Source: Sphingomonadales bacterium (GTDB taxonomy: Bacteria; Pseudomonadota; Alphaproteobacteria; Sphingomonadales; Govanellaceae). From it: a stretch of 64,000 nt of DNA. The stretch lies in assembly GCA_019455285.1 (NCBI GenBank), contig JACFMS010000006.1, positions 1-64,000 on the forward strand, read 5' to 3'. Both the position numbers and the translations under genes were made by a program. The first letter of the stretch is position 1; the number at the start of each line of letters is the position of its first letter. Under the pieces are notes generated by a model. The model was not told where the DNA came from, searched no databases, and worked only from the letters and a program-made list of their open reading frames with translations. Positions 18,267 to 27,653 of this stretch are shown one piece after another.

Positions 18267-19115
18267 ATGACCATGACCCGCGATTTCGTGAAAATGCACG
18301 GCCTCGGCAATGACTTCGTCATTTTCGACGGCCGGCGTGACGGATTCGCGCTTGATCCCGCCGCCGCCGCCGCCGTCGCCGACCGTCATTTCGGGGTCGG
18401 CTGCGACCAGGTCATCACCCTCCTGCCCTCGACGCGGGCCGATCTTTACATGCGCATCCAGAACCCCGACGGCAGCGAGTCCGGGGCCTGCGGCAACGCC
18501 ACCCGCTGCGTCGCCGACTTGATGTTTGGCGCCAATGGCGGCCACCGGATGACGATTGAGACCAAGGGCGGCGTGCTGCCCTGCCGGCGCGAGGCGGACG
18601 GCCGCATCACCGTCGATATGGGGGCCCCTAAGCTCGATTGGCGGGAGATTCCTTTGTCCCGCGCCATGGATACCCTGGACGTGGAATTTACCATCCAGAG
18701 CCCGGCGGGATTTACCCTCGCCGCGCCGGTGGCGGTCAACATGGGCAACCCGCACGCGGTATTCTTCGTCGCTGACGCCGAAGCGATTGATCTGACCGCC
18801 GTTGGCCCCTTGATTGAACATGACCCCCTGTTTCCCGAGCGCGTCAATGTCAGCGTCGCCGAAGTAAAAGGCCGCGAACTTATCCGCCTGCGGGTATGGG
18901 AGCGCGGCGCGGGCGTTACCTTGGCCTGCGGCTCGGCCGCCTGCGCGGTGACGGTGGCCGCCACCCGGCGCGGACTCATCGATGGCCACGCCACCGTCCT
19001 CATGGATGGCGGCGCGTTAGACATGCGCTGGGCCGAGGACGGTCACGTGTTGATGACCGGCCCGACAGCGCTGAGCTTTCGCGGCGCTTGGGCGCTCAAT
19101 GGGAGCGGGCGATGA
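18267..19115 (+). CDS. dapF: Diaminopimelate epimerase
   Basis: 282 residues. Converts LL- to meso-diaminopimelate for lysine and peptidoglycan. FVKMHGLGNDFVIFDGR is the N-terminal signature; the two catalytic cysteines sit in ESGACGNATRCVADL (about residue 75) and TLACGSAACAVTVAA (about 220), one in each half of the pseudo-symmetrical fold. Start: ATG at 18267 or 18273 (the reading frame begins earlier at a TTG). The stop overlaps the next start as ATGA, so dapF and mtaB are coupled. Confidence 0.96.
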   Translation: MTMTRDFVKMHGLGNDFVIFDGRRDGFALDPAAAAAVADRHFGVGCDQVITLLPSTRADLYMRIQNPDGSESGACGNATRCVADLMFGANGGHRMTIETKGGVLPCRREADGRITVDMGAPKLDWREIPLSRAMDTLDVEFTIQSPAGFTLAAPVAVNMGNPHAVFFVADAEAIDLTAVGPLIEHDPLFPERVNVSVAEVKGRELIRLRVWERGAGVTLACGSAACAVTVAATRRGLIDGHATVLMDGGALDMRWAEDGHVLMTGPTALSFRGAWALNGSGR

Positions 19116-20377
19116 GCGCGCCGCAGGTCATCACCTTCGGCTGCCGCTTGAACGCCTTTGAATCGGCGCTGATTGAGCGCGAGGCGGCGGGCGCGGGATT
19201 GGCCGATACCGTCGTCGTCAACACCTGCGCGGTGACGGCGGAAGCCGCCCGCCAGGCCCGCCAGGCGATCCGCAAGGCGCGCCGCGACAACCCGCAGGCC
19301 CGCATCATCGTCACCGGCTGCGCGGCGCAGGCCGAGCCCGACATGTTCGCCCGCATGCCGGAGGTCGATCATGTCATCGGCAACACGGAGAAGCTGGAAG
19401 CGAAAACCTACGGTGATTTCGGCGCCGGGATGGCCGAGCGGGTGCGCGTCAACGACATCCTGTCGGTCAAGGAAACCGCCAACCATCTTCTGACCGGCTT
19501 CGGCGAGCGCGCCCGCGCCTTCGTCCAGGTGCAAAACGGCTGCGATCACCGCTGCACCTTCTGCATCATCCCCTTTGGCCGCGGCAATTCGCGTAGCGTG
19601 CCCATGGGCGACGTCATCCGGCAGGTGCAAACCTTGGCGGCGGGCGGGTATCGGGAAATCGTGCTCTCGGGTGTCGACATCACCTCCTACGGCAGTGATC
19701 TGCCTGGCAAGCCTACCTTGGGCGCGCTGGTGCGCAAAATTCTTGATCACGCGCCCGACTTGCCGCGCTTGCGTCTCTCCTCCGTTGATTCCATCGAGAT
19801 CGACGACGCGCTCCTGGACGTGATCTGCAACGAGCCGCGGCTGATGCCGCATCTGCATCTGTCGTTGCAGTCAGGCGACGACGTGATCTTGAAACGCATG
19901 AAGCGCCGCCATAGCCGCGACGACGCCGTGCGTTTTGTCGAAACGGTGAAGCGGGCGCGTCCTGAGGTGCTGTTCGGCGCTGATCTCATCGCCGGCTTTC
20001 CCACTGAAACTGAAGAGATGTTTAAGAACACGCTGAAATTGGTGGACGATTGCGACTTGACCTTCCTTCATGTCTTTCCCTACTCCGAGCGCAAGGGCAC
20101 GCCGGCGGCGCGCATGCCGCAGGTAAAAAAGGCCATCCGCAAGGAACGGGCGGCGCGGCTGCGGGCGCTGGGCGAGAAAAAATTGCAGGTCGTGTTGGCG
20201 CAAACCATCGGCCAGACCTTGTCTGTACTGGTGGAAAAAATTGATGACGGCCGCGCCTTCGGTCACAGCGGCGAATTTCTGCCCGTCAACATCGATGGCG
20301 CGGTTGATGCCGGCGAAATTGTCAGCGTCATCGCGCTCGACGTCGCCGAGCAGCGGCTGCACGCAGGCATCGCATGA
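19112..20377 (+). CDS. mtaB: tRNA t6A37 methylthiotransferase MtaB
   Basis: 421 residues from the ATG at 19112. The frame extends upstream through dapF, but MSAPQVITFGCRLNAFES is the true family start. Three N-terminal cysteines for the auxiliary cluster are in TFGCRLN, VNTCAVTAEA and VTGCAAQAEP; the radical-SAM CxxxCxxC is GCDHRCTFCIIPFGRG (about 146-161); a TRAM domain ends the protein. It adds the 2-methylthio group to t6A37 of tRNAs reading ANN codons. ATGA overlaps at both ends tie it to dapF and ftsY. Confidence 0.95.
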   Translation: MSAPQVITFGCRLNAFESALIEREAAGAGLADTVVVNTCAVTAEAARQARQAIRKARRDNPQARIIVTGCAAQAEPDMFARMPEVDHVIGNTEKLEAKTYGDFGAGMAERVRVNDILSVKETANHLLTGFGERARAFVQVQNGCDHRCTFCIIPFGRGNSRSVPMGDVIRQVQTLAAGGYREIVLSGVDITSYGSDLPGKPTLGALVRKILDHAPDLPRLRLSSVDSIEIDDALLDVICNEPRLMPHLHLSLQSGDDVILKRMKRRHSRDDAVRFVETVKRARPEVLFGADLIAGFPTETEEMFKNTLKLVDDCDLTFLHVFPYSERKGTPAARMPQVKKAIRKERAARLRALGEKKLQVVLAQTIGQTLSVLVEKIDDGRAFGHSGEFLPVNIDGAVDAGEIVSVIALDVAEQRLHAGIA

Positions 20378-21318
20378 CCGACGTGGTGACGGAAAAGCGC
20401 GGCTGGCTCGATCGGCTGCGGCAGGGACTGACGCGCACCAAATCGGCGCTGGCCGATGGCGTCGCCGCCATCTTCACCAAGCGCAAGCTCGATGACGTCA
20501 CCATCGAGGAACTGGAAGACCTGCTGATCGCCGCCGATTTGGGGCCGGAAACGGCGCGCCAGGTCACGGCGGCGCTGAGCGCCACGCGCTATGACAAAAA
20601 TATTTCGCCGGACGAAGTACAGGAAACCCTGGCGGCGGAAGTGGCGCGCGTGCTCGCCCCCCACGCCCGCGGCTTGCACATCGATCGCGCGCATCGGCCG
20701 CACGTGATCTTGATGGTCGGCGTCAACGGCACCGGCAAGACCACCACCATCGGCAAGCTGGCGCGCCAATTCAAGGATCAAGGCTTGAAAGTAATGCTGG
20801 CCGCCGGCGATACTTTTCGCGCCGCCGCCATCGAACAATTACAGGTGTGGGGCGCGCGCACCGGCGCGCCGGTGATCGCCGACAAGGTGGGCGGCGATGC
20901 GGCGGGACTCGCCTTTGAAGCGTTGGAGCGGGCGCGGCGCGATAATATCGACGTGCTGATGATCGACACCGCCGGGCGCTTGCAAAACAAGCAGGGCCTG
21001 ATGGACGAACTGGCGAAAATCCGCCGCGTCATCGAAAAACAGGACCCGAGCGCGCCGCACGATGTGATTTTGGTGCTTGACGCCACCACCGGGCAGAACG
21101 CCATCGCCCAAGCGGACGTGTTTCGCGAGGTGGCCGGCGTGACCGGCATCATCATGACCAAACTGGACGGCACCGCCAAGGGCGGCGTGCTGGTGGCGCT
21201 GACCCGCAAGTTCGGTCTGCCCATTTACGCCATCGGCGTCGGCGAAGCGGTGGAGGACTTGCAATCCTTCGAAGCAGCAAGCTTCGCCCGCGCCCTGGTT
21301 GGACTGGAGAATACATAA
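20374..21318 (+). CDS. ftsY: Signal recognition particle receptor FtsY
   Basis: 314 residues: a short NG protein without the long acidic A domain of E. coli FtsY, as is usual in alphaproteobacteria. G-domain motifs are MVGVNGTGKTTTIGKLA (about 112-128), AAGDTFRAAAIEQL, DTAGRLQNKQGLMDEL and TKLDGTAKGGVLVAL. It docks the Ffh-ribosome complex to the membrane. Overlaps the mtaB stop as ATGA. Confidence 0.97.
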   Translation: MTDVVTEKRGWLDRLRQGLTRTKSALADGVAAIFTKRKLDDVTIEELEDLLIAADLGPETARQVTAALSATRYDKNISPDEVQETLAAEVARVLAPHARGLHIDRAHRPHVILMVGVNGTGKTTTIGKLARQFKDQGLKVMLAAGDTFRAAAIEQLQVWGARTGAPVIADKVGGDAAGLAFEALERARRDNIDVLMIDTAGRLQNKQGLMDELAKIRRVIEKQDPSAPHDVILVLDATTGQNAIAQADVFREVAGVTGIIMTKLDGTAKGGVLVALTRKFGLPIYAIGVGEAVEDLQSFEAASFARALVGLENT

Positions 21319-21323
21319 ATCAC

Positions 21324-21875
21324 ATGCAGGCGCTGATCAAACTGCTCATCGAGCTTGGACCGCTGGTTATCTTTTTCGTGGTCAACGGCAAGGCCGGCAT
21401 CCTGGTCGCCACCGCCGCCTTCATGGCGGCAACGGTGGCCGCCATGGTAGCGTCTTATCTGTTGCGCCACACCGTGCCGGTGATGCTGTGGGTGTCGGCC
21501 ATCGTGGTGACGATCTTCGGCGGCGCGACGCTTTATTTTGAAAACGAAACCTTCATCAAGCTCAAGCCCACCATCATCTATGCGCTGTTTGCGATCATCC
21601 TGTTTTATGGCCTGTGGACCAAGCGGCCATATCTACGGCTGATCCTGGGCGAGTCGTTTCCGGCGCTTTCCAACGAGGGATGGACCACGCTGACCCAAAG
21701 GTGGGCATGGTTTTTCGTCGTGCTCGCGGTGTTAAACGAGATTGTCTGGCGCACCGTATCCACCGATACCTGGGTGGCGGCGAAACTGTTCGTATTTTTG
21801 CCCTTAAGTTTCGTCTTCGCCATCGCGCAGGTGCCGCTCATTGAACGCAGCCAGAAAAAAGCCAGCGGCGAATAG
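21324..21875 (+). CDS. yciB: Inner membrane protein YciB (septation protein A)
   Basis: 183 residues with about five membrane segments. KLLIELGPLVIFFVVNGKAG and the motif TIIYALFAIILFYGLWTKRP, then FPALSNEGWTTLTQRWAWFF, match YciB/IspA, an envelope protein linked to septation and cell-envelope integrity. It begins 5 bases after ftsY. The conserved alphaproteobacterial neighbourhood dapF-mtaB-ftsY-yciB supports the call. It converges with the Nudix gene, 2 bases apart. Confidence 0.92.
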   Translation: MQALIKLLIELGPLVIFFVVNGKAGILVATAAFMAATVAAMVASYLLRHTVPVMLWVSAIVVTIFGGATLYFENETFIKLKPTIIYALFAIILFYGLWTKRPYLRLILGESFPALSNEGWTTLTQRWAWFFVVLAVLNEIVWRTVSTDTWVAAKLFVFLPLSFVFAIAQVPLIERSQKKASGE

Positions 21876-21877
21876 CG

Positions 21878-22441
21878 TCACGGATGCGGCCAGCGGTCGC
21901 CCTTGTCGCCTTGCGGATTGATGAAGGGTTGGAACACCGCCTGACCCTTAATCTTCTGATAATGATCGAGCGCCCAGTGCACGCTGGGAAAGGCCAGTTC
22001 ATCCCACGGGATGCGCTCCCAGGGAAACAACATCACCTCCAAACTTTCCGTGCCCGGTGCGAAATCCAGCGCCGGCAGCCGCGCCAGATAAATGAGCTGC
22101 ACCTGGGAAATGCGCGGAATGCTGTAGACGCCGAGAAGCGCGGTGATCTCGATCGCCGCCTTGGCTTCCTCGATCGCCTCGCGCCTGGCGCCGGCCTCCG
22201 CCGTTTCATGTTCTTCGAGAAATCCCGCCGGAATGGTCCAGTAGCCGCGCCTAGGCTCGATGGCGCGCCGGCAGAGGAGAAATTTTTCCACGCTAGCTTC
22301 CTCGGCAATCACCACCGAGCCGACGACGATCTTGGGGTTCTCGTAATGAATCCAGCCGCAACTGTCGCACACCAGACGGTCGCGGTCGTCGCCCACGACG
22401 CTGCGGCGGGAAAAGGCATGGCGTTCGCTCATCTCGCTCAT
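21878..22441 (-). CDS. Nudix hydrolase
   Basis: 187 residues from the ATG at 22441; a further ATG three codons on is also possible, and the frame itself begins at a GTG. The Nudix box [20 protein letters not shown] fits the GX5EX7REUXEE pattern at about residues 80-102. [20 protein letters not shown] is the zinc-ribbon-like lead-in seen in NudC-related enzymes, although only one CxxC is present. Probably hydrolyses a nucleoside diphosphate derivative; substrate unknown. Confidence 0.88.
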   Translation of the reverse strand: MSEMSERHAFSRRSVVGDDRDRLVCDSCGWIHYENPKIVVGSVVIAEEASVEKFLLCRRAIEPRRGYWTIPAGFLEEHETAEAGARREAIEEAKAAIEITALLGVYSIPRISQVQLIYLARLPALDFAPGTESLEVMLFPWERIPWDELAFPSVHWALDHYQKIKGQAVFQPFINPQGDKGDRWPHP

Positions 22442-22472
22442 GAGGCTACTTTGCCTCACGGATGCCGGCAGA

Positions 22473-22856
22473 TCAAATCTTGATGTCGATGAGTTGGCCG
22501 AGGCGGACGAATTTCGGCTTGGCTTCGGCGAACGGCGCTTCGCGGCGCACCGACCCGGCGTTATAGGTCACGGCCGCATCCTCGGCCGGTGCGGGCGTGG
22601 CCGCCGTCGTCGTCTTGGTTTTTACCGTCTGGGTTGATTGCTGAGCATCCCGAGCCGTAGTCTGGTTTTGCAGTAAGGCGGCTTTTTTCAGAGCCTCCCG
22701 GCGCATCGCGTCGCGCGCCTCGCCGCCCTGGACGGCCGCGCCTTCACCCCCAGCATTCTTGACCTTACGGCGATCAGCCAGCCCGTCGCGCACCTGGCCG
22801 GCGTCGGGAAAATTCGAGATCGCGGTAAACAGCGAGGAATTAGGCGTAATTTTCAT
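22473..22856 (-). CDS. Hypothetical protein with conserved-looking C-terminal [10 protein letters not shown]
   Basis: 127 residues, not recognised. No signal peptide or membrane segment. The N-terminus ([20 protein letters not shown]) and the C-terminus ([14 protein letters not shown]) look structured, while the middle (about 35-100) is a low-complexity Ala/Gln/Thr/Lys linker. Such a layout suggests two short binding motifs joined by a flexible tether. No clear ribosome binding site. It lies between a Nudix gene and ccmI on the same strand, with gaps of about 31 and 97 bases. Codon use resembles the neighbours, so I regard it as real. Confidence 0.6.
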   Translation of the reverse strand: MKITPNSSLFTAISNFPDAGQVRDGLADRRKVKNAGGEGAAVQGGEARDAMRREALKKAALLQNQTTARDAQQSTQTVKTKTTTAATPAPAEDAAVTYNAGSVRREAPFAEAKPKFVRLGQLIDIKI

Positions 22857-22953
22857 CGGCTGGCCGGACGCACCACGAAAAATCTTGAACTTAAGCCCCG
22901 ACTTTCAGCGACCGCCGGTTAAGAAAAGGTAAATTTTAGGGAAAATTGCGGTA

Positions 22954-24048
22954 TTACCGCGCCGGGACGCCGCCGTCCTTCTGCAGCGCCTCGATCAGCG
23001 CCGCATCGCCGGCCTCACGGGCGAGTTTCAAGGCGGTGTCATGGGCCGCTTTTGCCTTCTCGGCCTCGCCCAGTACGCTATAGGCGCGGGCCAGCCGCGC
23101 CCAGCCTTCACGATCCTCGGCCACCGGACGCAGCCGCGCCGCCAGCCCTTCCACCATGCCGCGAATACGGGCCATGCGCTCCTCGGGCGGCAGGGCGGCA
23201 AGCTCGCTCGCCGCTGAGGAGCGAGCGCTCTCTCCGCCCAGACGGCTCAGGCGGGCCTCCACCTGGGCGCGCCACGGGGCATCGGGAGGGCTGTCGTCAA
23301 GAAGCGACTGCCAAGTCGCCGCCGCCGCCGCTTCCTGCCCGTCTTGCAGGTACATCATGCCGGTATAATAGCGCACGCTGGGATTGGCGGGGTCCACCGC
23401 CGCCGCCTCGCGCAGGGCGAGGCGGGCCGCCGGCCCGATCTGGCCGCCGCCCATGGCGATCAGGCTTTCGGCGTAAAGCGCGCGCAACGTCCCGTCCGTG
23501 GGACGGGCGGCCACCGCGGCCTCCAGACCTTGGGCATAGTCGCCCTCGCGGCGCAGCATCGGCGCCAGCCGGCGCACATGCCCCCAGCCTTCCTGGTCAT
23601 CGGGGTGCTCGGTAAGATACGCGAGCAAGCGGTTCATGGCCTGTCCCATATCGACCTTGGCCGTACCGGTATCAATGACCTGATCGGCGGCCACCAAGGC
23701 CGGCGCGGCGGGCAGCAACGGCGAACCGCTGTTGACGTATAAGAGGATCGCCGCGGTCAGCACGGTCAAGGTCAAGAATATGCTCACTAGGCGCGGTAAG
23801 GGTCGCGCCGCCGCCGTCGTCTCACCGGCGGCCGCCTTCAAAATCCGCCGTTCGACCTCGATCCGGGCGGCGGCTGCGGCGGCGTCATCAAGAAGGCCGC
23901 GGGCGCGGTCGGCATCGATCTCCGCCAGTTGGCGGCGATAGACCGCCACGTCCTCATGACCCTCGACAATCCGGGACGGCCGCAGCAATGGATACATCGC
24001 CAGCGCGAGGCCAAAGAGCACCAAAAGCGACAGCGCCAGCCAGATCAT
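22954..24048 (-). CDS. ccmI: Cytochrome c maturation protein CcmI
   Basis: 364 residues. Two membrane segments (about 2-22 and 88-105) flank a cytoplasmic leucine-zipper-like stretch ([20 protein letters not shown]), and the periplasmic C-terminal half is made of TPR repeats (for example [20 protein letters not shown] and [20 protein letters not shown]). CcmI binds apocytochrome c and hands it to CcmF/H. Last gene of the ccm operon; start overlaps the ccmH stop as ATGA. Confidence 0.93.
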   Translation of the reverse strand: MIWLALSLLVLFGLALAMYPLLRPSRIVEGHEDVAVYRRQLAEIDADRARGLLDDAAAAAARIEVERRILKAAAGETTAAARPLPRLVSIFLTLTVLTAAILLYVNSGSPLLPAAPALVAADQVIDTGTAKVDMGQAMNRLLAYLTEHPDDQEGWGHVRRLAPMLRREGDYAQGLEAAVAARPTDGTLRALYAESLIAMGGGQIGPAARLALREAAAVDPANPSVRYYTGMMYLQDGQEAAAAATWQSLLDDSPPDAPWRAQVEARLSRLGGESARSSAASELAALPPEERMARIRGMVEGLAARLRPVAEDREGWARLARAYSVLGEAEKAKAAHDTALKLAREAGDAALIEALQKDGGVPAR

Positions 24049-24521
24049 GGGCGCTTGGCCTCTTCATCGGTTGCGTTCAAGATCGCCTGCAAGCGTTTCT
24101 CCTCCTCGGCGGTCAAGGGCGCCGCCGCCTCGCGACGACGGCGACGCAGCACAACAATGAGGGTCGTTGCGGCAACAACCACCAAGCCAAGGGGAGCCAG
24201 CCACAACACCATCATGCGGGCATTCATCGGCGGATCTAAAAGCACCCAGTCGCCATAGCGGTCCACGAGAAAGCGTCGCACCGCCGCATCGCTATCGCCG
24301 GCGACGATGCGTTCGCGCACGATGTGGCGCAAATCCTTGGCCAGGTCGGCATCGGATTCATCGATGGACTGGTTCTGGCAAACCAGACAGCGCAGCTCCT
24401 TCATCAGCTCGCGCGCCCGCGCCTCCAACGCGGGATCGGATAGTCGCGCTTCATCAACGCCGACGGCGAGCGCCATCAGCGGATAAAAAATGACGGCCAG
24501 GATGAGCGCCAGTCGTCTCAT
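24045..24521 (-). CDS. ccmH: Cytochrome c maturation protein CcmH
   Basis: 158 residues: signal peptide ([18 protein letters not shown]), a periplasmic three-helix domain with the redox motif [15 protein letters not shown] (LRCxxC), and a C-terminal membrane helix (about 105-125). Reduces the CxxCH disulfide of apocytochrome c. The gene corresponds to the N-terminal half of the fused E. coli CcmH, the other half being ccmI here. Overlaps ccmG by ATGA. Confidence 0.95.
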   Translation of the reverse strand: MRRLALILAVIFYPLMALAVGVDEARLSDPALEARARELMKELRCLVCQNQSIDESDADLAKDLRHIVRERIVAGDSDAAVRRFLVDRYGDWVLLDPPMNARMMVLWLAPLGLVVVAATTLIVVLRRRRREAAAPLTAEEEKRLQAILNATDEEAKRP

Positions 24522-25054
24522 GCGCCCTCCCGCAAGCGCTCGATCAAGGGCGTAAACTTGGTCTTTAGATCATCGTCACTGATCGGCCCGACGTGGCGGT
24601 AGACGATCTTGCCGTCGCCATCGACGACATAGGTTTCGGGCACGCCGTAGACGCCCCAGTCGATGCTGACCCGGCCGCTGCGGTCATAGCCGATGGCGGC
24701 GAAGGGATCGCCCAGACCGTCGAGAAAGGCCCGCGCATCGGCCACATTGTCCTTGTAGTTGATGCCGTAGAGCGCAATGCCTGGAAGATTTTTCAACGCG
24801 CTCAGTTGCGGATGCTCAACCCGGCACGGCACGCACCAGGAGGCAAAGACATTGACGATCTTGACGCCCGGGACGCGCAGCGCCGCGCTGGCCAACCCTT
24901 GCGTCCGACCATCCAAGGGCGGCAGATCGAATTCCGGCACGGCGCGGCCGATCATCACCGTCGGCACCTCGCGCGGCTTTAGCCCAAGGCCGACCCACAA
25001 CACCGCCGCCAGGCCGAGAAAGATCAACAGCGGGAGAAGACTCTTAAGCCGCAT
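24518..25054 (-). CDS. ccmG: Thiol:disulfide interchange protein CcmG/DsbE
   Basis: 178 residues: an N-terminal membrane anchor ([20 protein letters not shown]), then a thioredoxin fold with [15 protein letters not shown] (active site WCVPC at about 71-75) and the cis-Pro region [20 protein letters not shown]. Keeps CcmH or apocytochrome cysteines reduced in the periplasm. Its start lies inside the end of ccmF (11-base overlap). Confidence 0.95.
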   Translation of the reverse strand: MRLKSLLPLLIFLGLAAVLWVGLGLKPREVPTVMIGRAVPEFDLPPLDGRTQGLASAALRVPGVKIVNVFASWCVPCRVEHPQLSALKNLPGIALYGINYKDNVADARAFLDGLGDPFAAIGYDRSGRVSIDWGVYGVPETYVVDGDGKIVYRHVGPISDDDLKTKFTPLIERLREGA

Positions 25055-26990
25055 GCGCCGCCCCTTTCCGCCGCGCCGGCGCGCCGATGCGGTAGCGCCG
25101 GTCGCTCAACGACAACACGCCGCCCAGCGCCATCAGGCCGGCGCCGATCCAGATCCAATACTGCAACGGCTTCAGGTAAAGCCGCACCGCCCAGCCGCCT
25201 TTCGTCTCCTCGCCGATGACGGCGTAAATGTCGCCCACCGCCGTCGGCCGGATCGCCGCTTCGGTGGTGGTCATGGGCGGCGTGGCGTAGGTGCGCGATT
25301 CCGGATAGAGCGTCATGACGGCGCGCCCCTTTTCGCTGACCACCATCACGCCCCGCACCGCGGTATAGTTCGGTCCCGCCACCGGCGCGACGTTTTCCAG
25401 CCGCACGGTGTAGGGGCCGACGCTCAGACTGTCGCCAACGCGCATCACTTCCAAGCTCTCGCGGTTCCACGCGGTGGCGCCGGTGATGCCCAGCACTAGA
25501 ACGCCGACGCCGATATGGGCCGCGCTCATGCCCCACTGCGCGCGCGGCAGCCGCATCCAGCGACCGCCCTGTCGCAATCGGGATGCAAGATCGGTCAGCG
25601 CCGCACCGATCATCCACGCGCCGACGGCAACGCCGAGGAGCGCCAGCACCGGACCGCCCCAGGTGAGATAAGCGACGACCGTCACAGCAATCAACGCCGT
25701 CACCGCAGCGATCCACAAGCGGGAGAGCGCGGTTTTTAAGTCGGCGCGCTTCCAGTTGAGAAACGGCGCCAACCCAAGGGCCACAAACAGCGGCGTCATT
25801 AAGGGAATGAAGACAGCGTGAAAATAAGGCGGCCCCACGGTTCCCTTGGCGCCGGTGAACACATCAAGGAGCAGCGGATATAGCGTGCCGAGAAGCACCG
25901 TCGCTGCCGCGGTGGCCAGCACCACATTGTTCAACACCAGCGCCCCTTCGCGGCTGATGGGCTCGAACAAGCCGCCAGCAGTCAGCGTTTCAGCGCGCAT
26001 GGCGTAGAGCGTCAGGCTGCCGCCGACCACCAGGGCAAGAAAGCCCAAAATAAATACGCCGCGCGCCGGATCGGTGGCAAACGCATGCACCGAGGTCAAG
26101 ACGCCCGAGCGCACCAGGAAAGTGCCGAGAAGCGAGAACGAAAAGGCGATGATGGCGAGAAGCACGGTCCAGCTTTTCAAGCTGTCGCGCTTTTCCACCA
26201 CGATCGCCGAATGAAGGAGCGCGGTGCCCACGAGCCATGGCATGAACGAGGCGTTCTCCACCGGATCCCAGAACCAGAAGCCGCCCCACCCCAGTTCATA
26301 GTAGGCCCACCACGAACCCAGGGCGATGCCGATGGTCAAGAACACCCAGGCAACCAGCGTCCACGGCCGCACCCAGCGCGCCCAGGCGGCGTCCACCCGG
26401 CCTTCCTGCAACGCGGCGATGGCGAAGGCGAAGGCGACGGAAAAGCCGACATAGCCGAGGTATAAAAACGGCGGATGAAAGGCGAGCCCCGGATCCTGCA
26501 GCAGTGGATTTAATCCCATGCCCTCGACGGCCGGCGGCGACAAGCGCTCGAAGGGGTTGGAGGTGAGGAGCAGAAACAACAAAAAGCCCACCGCGATCAT
26601 CGATTCCACTGCCAGCACCCGGGCGCGAAACCGCGCCGGCAAGTTGCGTCCCAGAAGCGCCACCAACGCGGCAAAGAAGGTGAGGATCAGCGCCCACAAC
26701 AACAGCGAGCCTTCGTGATTGCCCCACACGCCGCTGAGCTTATAAAGCATCGGCTTTTCGGTGTGCGAATTGGAGGCAACCACAGCCAGCGAAAAATCGG
26801 AGACCACATAAGCCCAGGTCAGCGCCAGAAAGGCGATCAGCACCAACACGAACTGGCCGATGGTCAACGGCACGGCGGCGGCGATCAGCGCCGGATCGCG
26901 CCGCGCCGCGCCGAGCTGCGGCAGGAGCGCGCCCAGGATCGCCAACGCCAGCGCCAAGGCGAGCGCCAGATGGCCGATTTCGGCGGTCAT
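25044..26990 (-). CDS. ccmF: Heme lyase subunit CcmF
   Basis: 648 residues with about 14-15 membrane segments. The tryptophan-rich heme-handling motif is GWGGFWFWDPVENASFMPWL (about 245); further conserved pieces are WGNHEGSLLLWALILTFF and FHPPFLYLGYVGFSVAFAFA, with histidines expected to bind heme b and the incoming heme. Joins heme from CcmE to apocytochrome c. ATGA overlap with ccmE. Confidence 0.98.
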   Translation of the reverse strand: MTAEIGHLALALALALAILGALLPQLGAARRDPALIAAAVPLTIGQFVLVLIAFLALTWAYVVSDFSLAVVASNSHTEKPMLYKLSGVWGNHEGSLLLWALILTFFAALVALLGRNLPARFRARVLAVESMIAVGFLLFLLLTSNPFERLSPPAVEGMGLNPLLQDPGLAFHPPFLYLGYVGFSVAFAFAIAALQEGRVDAAWARWVRPWTLVAWVFLTIGIALGSWWAYYELGWGGFWFWDPVENASFMPWLVGTALLHSAIVVEKRDSLKSWTVLLAIIAFSFSLLGTFLVRSGVLTSVHAFATDPARGVFILGFLALVVGGSLTLYAMRAETLTAGGLFEPISREGALVLNNVVLATAAATVLLGTLYPLLLDVFTGAKGTVGPPYFHAVFIPLMTPLFVALGLAPFLNWKRADLKTALSRLWIAAVTALIAVTVVAYLTWGGPVLALLGVAVGAWMIGAALTDLASRLRQGGRWMRLPRAQWGMSAAHIGVGVLVLGITGATAWNRESLEVMRVGDSLSVGPYTVRLENVAPVAGPNYTAVRGVMVVSEKGRAVMTLYPESRTYATPPMTTTEAAIRPTAVGDIYAVIGEETKGGWAVRLYLKPLQYWIWIGAGLMALGGVLSLSDRRYRIGAPARRKGAAHAA

Positions 26991-27472
26991 GGCTTAGCCT
27001 CGCTTTCACCTTGCCAGTGGCCGGTTTTCTTCAAGGCGTCGGCGACTTCCTTCGGCATGTAATTTTCATCGTGCTTGGCCAGCACTTCATCGGCGATGAA
27101 GCGACCCTTATCGTCAAGTCGCCCTTCAGCCACCACGCCCTGGCCTTCACGAAAAAGATCGGGCAGCAAGCCGGTATAGCGCACGGTAAAAGCGCCGGGG
27201 CCATCGGTGATGCGAAATTCCGTGGTCTTGCCGTCCTCCAACCGTCTCACCGAGCCTTCTTCCACCAAGCCGCCCATGCGGAAGCGGCGCTCCTGCAAGC
27301 GCAGCTTCGGGTCGTCAAGACGCGAAATCACTTCGCTCGGACCGAAGAAAAACACCACGGTGTCGCGCAGCGCAAACAAAACCAATGCCACCGCGATGCC
27401 CAAGATCGCGGCGGCGATGATGACGACGCCCAGGCGGCGACGCTTGCGGGCGCGGGCCGGACTAAGCGCCAT
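26987..27472 (-). CDS. ccmE: Heme chaperone CcmE
   Basis: 161 residues: a basic N-terminus, one membrane anchor (about 14-34), then an OB-fold periplasmic domain. The heme-linking histidine is in VLAKHDENYMPKEV (about residue 138). Holds heme covalently between CcmABCD and CcmF. The start lies inside the last codons of ccmD (11-base overlap). Confidence 0.97.
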   Translation of the reverse strand: MALSPARARKRRRLGVVIIAAAILGIAVALVLFALRDTVVFFFGPSEVISRLDDPKLRLQERRFRMGGLVEEGSVRRLEDGKTTEFRITDGPGAFTVRYTGLLPDLFREGQGVVAEGRLDDKGRFIADEVLAKHDENYMPKEVADALKKTGHWQGESEAKP

Positions 27473-27653
27473 TGGCCGCCTCCTCCCGACGCCGGCGATG
27501 GGGCGCCGCTCGCTTCAATTCCTCCAGCCGCCGCGACGCCTGACGCGCGCGCACCATGCTAAAAATGGCAATGCCGCCAAGGATCAACAGCGCTGCGCCG
27601 TAGCTCGACCAGACATAGAATGCATAGCCGCCCATGGCGAAAAACGAACTCAC
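27462..27653 (-). CDS. ccmD: Heme exporter protein CcmD
   Basis: 63 residues, easily missed because it is short. From the GTG at 27653, which overlaps the ccmC stop as GTGA, it reads SSFFAMGGYAFYVWSSYGAA, the typical CcmD N-terminus, with one membrane helix (about 14-33) and a highly basic tail rich in Arg. An ATG at 27635 lies six codons in, but the residues before it (FFAMGGYAFYVW) match the family. CcmD helps to release holo-CcmE from CcmC. Confidence 0.88.
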   Translation of the reverse strand: MSSFFAMGGYAFYVWSSYGAALLILGGIAIFSMVRARQASRRLEELKRAAPHRRRREEAANGA

